DNA from: DATKEH01 sp035546355
Lineage (GTDB): Bacteria > Acidobacteriota > Thermoanaerobaculia > Multivoradales > JAIOJS01
Length of the DNA: 7,420 bases
Assembly (NCBI GenBank): GCA_035546355.1
Contig: DATKEH010000292.1
Span: 1-7,420 of the forward strand
Direction of reading: 5' to 3'
The translations under genes were made by a program, and so were the position numbers. This document shows, piece after piece, positions 1-5,104 of this stretch. Position 1 is the first letter of the stretch. Each line of letters begins with the position of its first letter. The notes below the pieces were generated by a model. That model was given only the letters and a program-made list of their open reading frames with translations, was not told where the DNA came from and did no database searches.

Positions 1-743
1 ACGCCTGCCGCGCCGCGCGCCTCCACCCGCAGGCGATGGACTCGCGGGCTGTCCCCCAGGTCGAGCTCGGCGCTGAACGGCGGCGCGCGCCGCGACAGGA
101 TCCGCCGCCCGTCCAGCAGGAACACCACCTCCTCGACGCCCTCCCCCTCGATCACCGCGACGAAGCGCTGCCGGCGGCTGGCGACAGGCGGCGGCGGCAG
201 CAGCCGGATGGCGGCAGCCCGCGGCGTCGCCTCGGGCTCGACCGTCGCCGCGGGCGCCTGCGGGCGGCGCAGACGCGGCACCAGCACATGCTGCTCGCGG
301 CGGATCACCAGGCCGCTCTGCAGGTCTTCGACCTCGAGCAGGAGCGTCAGGTCTCCGGGGCGCCAGGCGCGCTGAAACGACAGCGCCAGCGGCGCCTCGC
401 CCCCCTGGCCGGCGGGGATGTCGTAGCGATAGCCGAATCGCTCGTAGGGGCGGCCGGCCACCAGCACCTCGCCCGACAGGCGGAGGTTGAAGTAGCCGTG
501 CTCGTTGCGCTGCACCGCCGACACCGGCACCCCCACCACCCCCTCCACCAGGGTCCGGCTCTGGCGGCTGCCGACGAAGCGGATGTCCACCTCGGCGTCG
601 ATCGCCGCAGCCGGAGGGGAGAATCCCAGGGACAGCAGTAGCGCCGCCACCGCCGGCAGTGCCACCTCGGCCGGGCGGGGACGGAGGCCGGGAGGAGCCG
701 ACCGGTTCGCCGCGGGTTGGCGGAGGCGGCCACCATGTGTCAT
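1..743 (-). CDS. Exported protein of uncertain function, VWFA-related N-terminal region (partial, C-terminus missing)
   Basis: An open frame of 247 codons runs without a stop from the ATG at 743 off the left edge. An Arg/Pro-rich leader (1-26) is followed by a hydrophobic stretch VALPAVAALLLSLGF ending PPAAA, a signal peptide with predicted cleavage after Ala47. Residues 48-157 look like an all-beta domain (IDAEVDIRFVGS, GYFNLRLSGEVLVAG, WRPGDLTLLLEVEDLQSG, HVLVPRL). A Pro-rich linker follows, then a second beta-rich segment (192-247) with VEEVVFLLDGRRILSRRAPPF. I recall similar segments ahead of VWFA-related domains in Acidobacteriota proteins, but the VWA part is not visible and the family is not confirmed. 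The start is uncertain: neither the ATG at 743 nor the in-frame GTG at 665 has a clear Shine-Dalgarno, and the codons between them have noticeably more A/T at the third position than the body of the gene. Nothing links it functionally to the efflux genes except strand. Confidence 0.75.
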   Translation of the reverse strand, partial: MTHGGRLRQPAANRSAPPGLRPRPAEVALPAVAALLLSLGFSPPAAAIDAEVDIRFVGSRQSRTLVEGVVGVPVSAVQRNEHGYFNLRLSGEVLVAGRPYERFGYRYDIPAGQGGEAPLALSFQRAWRPGDLTLLLEVEDLQSGLVIRREQHVLVPRLRRPQAPAATVEPEATPRAAAIRLLPPPPVASRRQRFVAVIEGEGVEEVVFLLDGRRILSRRAPPFSAELDLGDSPRVHRLRVEARGAAG

Positions 744-780
744 CGCCTGCGCGAAAACGCAAATCCCGCGCCAACCCGCG
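711..780. repeat. 12-bp perfect inverted repeat around the start of the left-edge gene
   Basis: CGCGGGTTGGCG (711-722) and CGCCAACCCGCG (769-780) are exact reverse complements with a 46-bp spacer. The spacer holds the putative ATG (743-741), and the 711-722 arm lies in codons 8-11. In mRNA this could fold into a stem with the start codon in its loop. As DNA it could be an operator-like dyad or the ends of a very small mobile element. Confidence 0.6.
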
Positions 781-795
781 ACGGCGCCGGGCGGT

Positions 796-838
796 GCCCC
801 CCTCACCCCTCCGCCGGAGCGGGACCGGGCGAGGGGGC
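796..838. repeat. GC-rich imperfect palindrome just after the TRASH gene (possible transcript-end hairpin)
   Basis: CCCCCTC (798-804) pairs with GAGGGGG (831-837). Inside, ctcc-gcc-ggag (809-819) makes a second short hairpin, and ccc (806-808) can pair with ggg (827-829). It begins 8 bp beyond the TRASH stop codon. No T-run follows on either strand, so it is more like a REP-type element or an mRNA-stabilising 3' hairpin than a textbook intrinsic terminator. Confidence 0.5.
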
Positions 839-845
839 TCGACCC

Positions 846-1256
846 CTACTCCGCTTCCGCAGGCTCGGGCCGGTACTGCGCGAACGTCTCCTCGCTCGCG
901 AAGTAGAGCACCCGGCCGTCGGCCAGGGCGCCGATCACGGCCGTCGCCTTGTCCACCGGCTCACCGCTCACCGGGTCCACCGCCTGGCGCATGGAGCTGT
1001 CGCGCGCCAGCCGCTCCTTGCACATCTCGCAGCAGCCGTAGTAAGTCTTGCCCTCGACCTCGACCGGGATCTGGTCCTTGGCGAAGAGCTGGTCGTTGAC
1101 CATGCAGACCTTGTGGGTCTCGACCTTCTGCAGGGCGGCGTCGGCTGCCGTCTCCTCGGCCTGGGCGCGCGGCGCCAGCAGGGCCAGGGCGGCCAGCATC
1201 AGCACCCCGAGGGCGACGAGCAGGGCGATCGGGGGTCGGCGGAGAGAGCGGTTCAT
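846..1256 (-). CDS. Small exported TRASH/YHS-like cysteine-cluster protein, putative metal-binding
   Basis: This is a 136-residue protein. Its N-terminus (MNRSLRRPP, a hydrophobic stretch to about residue 28, then APRAQA) looks like a signal peptide cleaved after Ala33, although the long hydrophobic core could also serve as a membrane anchor. The mature part holds Cys51 (HKVCMVND), then GKTYYGCCEMCKERL with Cys75, Cys76 and Cys79. Cys51, Cys75 and Cys79 give C-x23-C-x3-C, close to the TRASH consensus (C-x19-22-C-x3-C) of proteins for trafficking, resistance and sensing of heavy metals. The phrases VDPVSGEPVDKA and VLYFASEETFAQY resemble the YHS family's end, where the protein becomes part of a metal-loaded strand. 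As gene five of a Cu(I)/Ag(I) efflux operon it is probably a periplasmic metal carrier or sensor. That is inference from domain type and context. The tail (YRPEPAEAE) is acidic. Confidence 0.85.
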   Translation of the reverse strand: MNRSLRRPPIALLVALGVLMLAALALLAPRAQAEETAADAALQKVETHKVCMVNDQLFAKDQIPVEVEGKTYYGCCEMCKERLARDSSMRQAVDPVSGEPVDKATAVIGALADGRVLYFASEETFAQYRPEPAEAE

Positions 1257-1262
1257 CAGGGT

Positions 1263-1268
1263 GCTCCT
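1263..1268 (-). promoter_or_regulatory. Ribosome binding site of the TRASH-domain gene
   Basis: AGGAGC lies 6 nt before the ATG at 1256 and supports that start. The 87-bp gap upstream otherwise holds only the inverted repeats near 1305-1355. I saw no convincing -35/-10 pair in it. Confidence 0.75.
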
Positions 1269-1312
1269 GTGGGGTGGTGATCGATGGGGCGGAGGTCGCC
1301 TCCCACCGCAAC

Positions 1313-1355
1313 GCGGTACGAGGTCGCGAGATTCCCGTGACCCTCATCGTACCGC
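1313..1355. repeat. 9-bp perfect inverted repeat at the DUF3347/TRASH gene junction
   Basis: GCGGTACGA (1313-1321) and TCGTACCGC (1347-1355) are exact reverse complements separated by 25 bp. The right arm covers the last three sense codons of the DUF3347 gene up to its stop. A competing short hairpin, accgc-aac-gcggt (1305-1317), shares the left arm. It could be an mRNA hairpin separating two cistrons or a protein-binding dyad. No T-run follows on either strand, so a classical terminator is unlikely. Confidence 0.5.
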
Positions 1356-1811
1356 TTCGGCCCTGGCGCCGCAGGCGAGCATCGAGCTGCCGTAGTAGGG
1401 ATTCTTCACCGGCCCCGCGGCCTGCAGCCAGTGCGCCTTGGCCATCGGGCAGTAGTAGAGGCCCACCCCCGCCACTCCCACCACCTCGGCCCATGCCGCC
1501 ATCTCGCGGCTCAGCTCCTCGAAACCGGCCCGCAGCTTCGTCAGGTCGCGGCCGTGCAGACCCTCGGCGGCGGCGGCGATCCGCTCCATCCGCGACCGAT
1601 CGGCGGCCGCCGGCGCCGCCTTGCGCGCCGCGGCGGCGACCGCCTTCGCCGACTCCTCCACCCCCGCGGCCGAGTCGGCCGCGAGCCTGGCGTGGATCGC
1701 CAGGTACTGCCGCACGAGCGGGGTCTCCGCCGTCGCCGCGCTCCCCGCCCAGCCGGGCGTCGCCATCGTCATCGCCAGAGTCGTCGCCAGAGCCGTGGTC
1801 AGCCGCTTCAT
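1344..1811 (-). CDS. Secreted stand-alone DUF3347-like protein, probable periplasmic metal-binding partner
   Basis: This is a 155-residue exported protein. The first 22 residues form a signal peptide (MKRLTT, a hydrophobic stretch, then GWA) with likely cleavage after Ala22. The mature part is an Ala-rich helical domain, with a conserved C-terminal motif: YYCPM at 119-123, HWLQAAGPVKNPYYG at 127-141 and MLAC at 144-147. This is the DUF3347 pattern of C-P-M followed by N-P-Y-x-G-x-x-M-L-x-C, and it recurs at residues 166-196 of the adaptor in the same operon. Cys121, Met123, Met144 and Cys147 are plausible soft-metal ligands. A role as periplasmic Cu(I)/Ag(I) carrier or buffer, analogous to but not homologous with CusF, is inferred from context and from this duplication. 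The biochemical function of DUF3347 is not established to my knowledge. The start is set by a strong Shine-Dalgarno sequence. The last codons overlap a 9-bp inverted repeat. Confidence 0.88.
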   Translation of the reverse strand: MKRLTTALATTLAMTMATPGWAGSAATAETPLVRQYLAIHARLAADSAAGVEESAKAVAAAARKAAPAAADRSRMERIAAAAEGLHGRDLTKLRAGFEELSREMAAWAEVVGVAGVGLYYCPMAKAHWLQAAGPVKNPYYGSSMLACGARAEAVR

Positions 1812-1816
1812 CGAGG

Positions 1817-1823
1817 TCTCCTT
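1817..1823 (-). promoter_or_regulatory. Ribosome binding site deciding the start of the DUF3347 gene
   Basis: AAGGAGA lies 5 nt before the ATG at 1811. It favours this start over an in-frame ATG at 1868 that overlaps the pump stop as ATGA and would add 19 polar residues ahead of the signal peptide. The site lies in the 53-bp gap after the pump gene. Confidence 0.8.
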
Positions 1824-1864
1824 TCCGGGTTTCGAGGGTCTGCTTCGTCTCGTCGTTTCCGTCG

Positions 1865-4800
1865 TCATGCAGCCGCCTCCACCTCGTCCGCGTCGACCGC
1901 CCGGGCCAGGCTGCGCCCCTTCCACAGCGCGAAGATCGCCGGGTAGACGGTGAGCTCGAGGAGGAAGGAGGTGGCCAGGCCGCCGACCATGGGGGCGGCG
2001 ATCCGCCGCATCACCTCGGCGCCGGTGCCGGTCGACCACATCACCGGCAGCAGGGCCAGGGTGGTGGTCATCACCGTCATCAGCTTGGGCCGGATGCGGT
2101 GCGCCGCGCCCTCGACGATCGCCTGCTCGAGGTCGCGGAAGCGGCGCAGCCTGCCCCCTTCGGCCCAGCGGCGGTGGGCGAGCTTGAGGTAGAGCAGCAT
2201 CACCACCCCGGTCTCGGCGTCGAGCCCGGCGAGGGCGATCAGGCCCACCCACACCGCCACGCTCATGTTGTAGTCGAGCGCCCACAGCAGCCAGATGGCG
2301 CCGATCAGCGAGAACGGCACGGCGAGCACGATGATCGCCACCTCCGCCAGCGACCGGGTGTTGAGCCACAGCAGCAGGGCGATGAGGAACAGCGTCACCG
2401 GGACGACCAGCTTGAGCCGCGCCTTGGCCCGCTCGAAGTAGGTGAATTGACCGGCCCACTCGATGCGGGTGCCGGCCGGCAGCGCCACCGTCTCGGCCAC
2501 CACCTGGCGGGCCTCCTCGACGTACTCGGCGATGGCGCGTTCGCCGGTGTCGACGAAGACGTAGCCGACCAGCTTGCCGTCCTCGCTGCGGATCATCGGC
2601 GGCCCGGTCACGGTCTCGATACGCGCCACCTGGGCGAGCGGCACCTGGGCGCCGGTGGGAGTGGGCACCAGCAGGCGCCCGAGGTCCGCCGGATCCTGGC
2701 GGAAGTCGCGCGCGTACTGGACGCTGATCGGATAGCGTTCCCGCCCCTCGACCGTCTCGGACACCGCCATGCCGCCGACCGCCATCCGCAGCAGGTCGTT
2801 GACGTCCGCCACCCGCAGGCCGTGGCGGGCCGCGGCGAGACGGTCGACGGTGACGTCGAGGTAGAAGCCGCCGGTCGAACGGTCGGCGTAGGCGCTGCGG
2901 GTGCCGGCGACCCCGGCCACCGCGCCTTCGATGTCGATCGCCGTGCGCTCGATGGTCTCGAGGTCGTCGCCGAAGATCTTGATGCCGAGGGGGGATCGGA
3001 TGCCGGTCGACAGCATCTCGGTGCGGGTCTGGATCGGCATCCACCAGATGTTGGGCATCCCGGGGTACTGCAGCGCCTCGTCCATCTCGGCGATCAGCTC
3101 GTCCCACGACAGCCCTGGCCGCCACTCCGCGCGCGGCTTCAGCACCACCACGGTCTCGGCCATGCCGATGGGCGCGGGGTCGGTGGCGGTCTCGGCGCGC
3201 CCCATCTTGCCGAACACCCGCACCACCTCGGGGAACTGCCGCAGCCGGGCGTCCATGGACTGCAGCACCGCCATCGCCTCGGTCGACGACATCCCCGGCG
3301 GCGCCGTCGGCATGTACAGCACCACGCCCTCGTTCAGCGGCGGCATGAACTCGTTGTCGAGGGCGAGGAACGCCGGCACGGTGGCGGCGACGCCGAGCAG
3401 GGCGAGGACCACCACCACCTTGCGGTGACGCACCACGAACCGCACCACCGGCGCGTAGGCGGCGATCAGCCAGCGGTTCAACGGGTTCCTCTCCTCGCCG
3501 CGGATGCGGCCGCGGATGAAGAGCGCGACGAGCGCCGGCGTCAGGGTCACCGCCAGCAGCGCGGCGAAGCCCATCGAGTAGGTCTTGGTGAAGGCCAGGG
3601 GGCGGAACAGCCGCCCCTCGACCCCCTGCAGGGTGAAGACGGGCAGGAACGAGACGGTGATCACCAGCAGCGAGAAGAAGACCGCCGGCCCCACCTCCTG
3701 CATGGCGCGGATCTGCACCGCGAGCCGCTCGGACGGGCCGGCGCGGAGGCCGGCCCCTACGCCACCCTCGGCCCCGCTCTCGTCACGCCCTTGGCGCTCC
3801 CACTCCTCGAGGCGCTTGTGGACGTTCTCGATGAGGATGATCGAGGCGTCGACCATCGCGCCGATGGCCACCGCGATGCCGCCCAGCGACATGATGTTGA
3901 TGGTCAGCCCCTGGAACATCATCGGGATGAACGACAGCAGCACCGCCACGGGGAGGGTGAGGATCGGCACCAGGGCGCTGCGCGCGTGCATCAGGAAGAG
4001 GAAGATGACCACCGAGACCACCACGATCTCCTCGATCAGCGTGTGGCGCAGGGTGGCGACGGAGGCTTCGATGAGCCCCGAGCGGTCGTAGGTGACGACC
4101 ACCTCCACCCCCTCGGGCAGGCCGCGCTTCACCTCCTCCAGGCGCCGCTCGGCGCGCCGGATGACGTCGAGGGCGTTCTCGCCGTAGCGCATGATGACGA
4201 TGCCGCCGACCACCTCGCCCTCCCCGTCGAGCTCGGCGAAACCGCGCCGCGAGGCCGGCCCGATCTTGACCTGGGCCACGTCGCCGACCATCACCGGCAC
4301 CCCGCGCTCGTCGACCCTCAGCGGGATCGACCGCAGGTCCTCGACGCTTGCGACGTAGCCGCGGCCACGCACCACGAACTCGTGCTCGGCGAGCTCCACC
4401 ACCTGGCCGCCGGCGTCCTGGTTGGACTCCCGCACCGCCTGGATCACCACGTGCAGCGGGATGCGGAGGGACTGCAGCCGATCGGGGTCGAGGAGGATCT
4501 GGTACTCCTTGACGAAACCGCCGATGGAGGCCACCTCCGCCACCCCCGGCACGCTCTCCAGGGCGTACTTGAGGGTGAAGTCCTGCAGGCTGCGCAGCTG
4601 CTGCAGGTCGTGGCGGCCGCTGGTGTCGACCAGCGCGTACTGGAACACCCAGCCGACGCCGGTGGCATCGGGGCCGAGGGTGGGGTTGACGCCCGCCGGC
4701 AGCCGGCCCTGCACCTCGTTGAGGTACTCGAGGACCCGCGACCGCGCCCAGTAGATGTCGGTGCCGTCGTCGAAGATGGCGTAGACGAAGGACATGCCGA

Positions 4801-5092
4801 ACATCGACTGGCCGCGCACGTACTGCACCCGCGGCGCCGACAGCAGGGCGCTGGTGATCGGGTAGGTGATCTGGTCCTCGACCAGGTCGGGGCTCTGCCC
4901 CTCCCACTCGGTGAAGACGATCACCTGCACGTCCGAGAGGTCGGGGATGGCGTCCAGCGGCGAGCGGCCGATGGCCAGCCACCCCCATACCGCCAGCGCG
5001 GCGACCAGCAGCAGCGTCAGCCAGGGGTTGCGCGCCGAGCCGGCGATCAGCCGGGCGATCGGGCCCCTCTCGGGATCGCGTGGCTCCATCAT
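1865..5092 (-). CDS. cusA: CusA-type heavy-metal efflux RND pump, Cu(I)/Ag(I) class
   Basis: This 1075-residue inner-membrane proton/metal antiporter is complete; RND pumps of this class are about 1040-1070 long. It has the RND layout: a first membrane helix (about 24-42), a periplasmic domain, a helix bundle (about 350-530), a second periplasmic domain and a final bundle (about 895-1055). The three methionines that bind Cu(I)/Ag(I) in E. coli CusA (M573, M623, M672) correspond by recalled alignment to M594 (VLYMPTAPPG), M644 (PIGMAET) and M693 (EMLSTGI). Proton-relay residues are D415 (GAMVDAS), E960 (AGLDAETG) and K1003 (RPKLMTV). This separates it from Zn/Co/Cd CzcA pumps. Two methionine-relay positions look changed to L420 and V522. 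The cytoplasmic loop near 430-460 is about 11 residues longer than in E. coli CusA as I recall it, and the extra part is encoded by a DNA palindrome. The adaptor lies 10 bp upstream and a small DUF3347 gene 53 bp downstream. Confidence 0.96.
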   Translation of the reverse strand: MMEPRDPERGPIARLIAGSARNPWLTLLLVAALAVWGWLAIGRSPLDAIPDLSDVQVIVFTEWEGQSPDLVEDQITYPITSALLSAPRVQYVRGQSMFGMSFVYAIFDDGTDIYWARSRVLEYLNEVQGRLPAGVNPTLGPDATGVGWVFQYALVDTSGRHDLQQLRSLQDFTLKYALESVPGVAEVASIGGFVKEYQILLDPDRLQSLRIPLHVVIQAVRESNQDAGGQVVELAEHEFVVRGRGYVASVEDLRSIPLRVDERGVPVMVGDVAQVKIGPASRRGFAELDGEGEVVGGIVIMRYGENALDVIRRAERRLEEVKRGLPEGVEVVVTYDRSGLIEASVATLRHTLIEEIVVVSVVIFLFLMHARSALVPILTLPVAVLLSFIPMMFQGLTINIMSLGGIAVAIGAMVDASIILIENVHKRLEEWERQGRDESGAEGGVGAGLRAGPSERLAVQIRAMQEVGPAVFFSLLVITVSFLPVFTLQGVEGRLFRPLAFTKTYSMGFAALLAVTLTPALVALFIRGRIRGEERNPLNRWLIAAYAPVVRFVVRHRKVVVVLALLGVAATVPAFLALDNEFMPPLNEGVVLYMPTAPPGMSSTEAMAVLQSMDARLRQFPEVVRVFGKMGRAETATDPAPIGMAETVVVLKPRAEWRPGLSWDELIAEMDEALQYPGMPNIWWMPIQTRTEMLSTGIRSPLGIKIFGDDLETIERTAIDIEGAVAGVAGTRSAYADRSTGGFYLDVTVDRLAAARHGLRVADVNDLLRMAVGGMAVSETVEGRERYPISVQYARDFRQDPADLGRLLVPTPTGAQVPLAQVARIETVTGPPMIRSEDGKLVGYVFVDTGERAIAEYVEEARQVVAETVALPAGTRIEWAGQFTYFERAKARLKLVVPVTLFLIALLLWLNTRSLAEVAIIVLAVPFSLIGAIWLLWALDYNMSVAVWVGLIALAGLDAETGVVMLLYLKLAHRRWAEGGRLRRFRDLEQAIVEGAAHRIRPKLMTVMTTTLALLPVMWSTGTGAEVMRRIAAPMVGGLATSFLLELTVYPAIFALWKGRSLARAVDADEVEAAA
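3731..3760 (-). repeat. GC-rich REP-like palindrome read in frame inside the RND pump gene
   Basis: Perfect 8-bp arms, gggccggc (3735-3742) and gccggccc (3749-3756), flank a 6-nt loop. On the coding strand the unit begins with GTAGGGGCC, like short GTAGGGGC-type palindromic repeats that I recall scattered in many GC-rich genomes. It encodes VGAGLRAGPS (residues 445-454) in the cytoplasmic loop between two membrane helices of the first bundle. This is the place where the protein is longer than E. coli CusA. Insertion of a mobile palindrome is an inference; the palindrome itself is exact. Confidence 0.6.
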
Positions 5093-5097
5093 GGCGA

Positions 5098-5104
5098 CCT
5101 CCTC
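5098..5104 (-). promoter_or_regulatory. Ribosome binding site of the RND pump gene, overlapping the adaptor stop codon
   Basis: GAGGAGG overlaps the adaptor's TGA stop (5105-5103). It sits 5 nt before the first ATG (5092) and 8 nt before the second in-frame ATG (5089). Either could be used, and the second has the more usual spacing. The difference is one methionine. Confidence 0.8.

Noticed and set aside
445..460. GTAGGGGCGGCCGGCC in the left-edge gene, similar to the start of the palindrome in the pump gene
   Set aside because: It encodes an ordinary-looking segment of the beta domain, and only the first bases match. It is most likely chance in GC-rich DNA.
347..736. A 129-codon minus-strand frame and several plus-strand frames over 36-906
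   Set aside because: Their products are Arg/Ala/Trp-rich or low-complexity with no motifs. The uninterrupted frame from 743 to the edge gives a signal peptide and coherent beta-rich domains with G/C-biased third codon positions.
745..780. A possible promoter for the left-edge gene (TTGGCG as -35 with a 17-bp spacer)
   Set aside because: The matching -10 position reads CGCAGG, which does not resemble TATAAT, and the -35-like bases are part of the 12-bp inverted repeat.
1305..1355. A CueR/MerR-type operator
   Set aside because: The dyad arms are 25 bp apart and there is no promoter with the long 19-20-bp spacer that such regulators need.
1812..1868. An ATGA-overlap start at 1868 for the DUF3347 gene, adding 19 residues
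   Set aside because: The added residues are polar and would precede the signal peptide, and the ATG at 1811 has a strong Shine-Dalgarno at the right distance. Coupling through 1868 is possible but less likely.
1344..3125. A 593-codon minus-strand frame ending at the DUF3347 stop
   Set aside because: Only its last 155 codons (from 1811) are real. The rest is an alternative frame of the pump gene, Arg/Pro-rich and without motifs.
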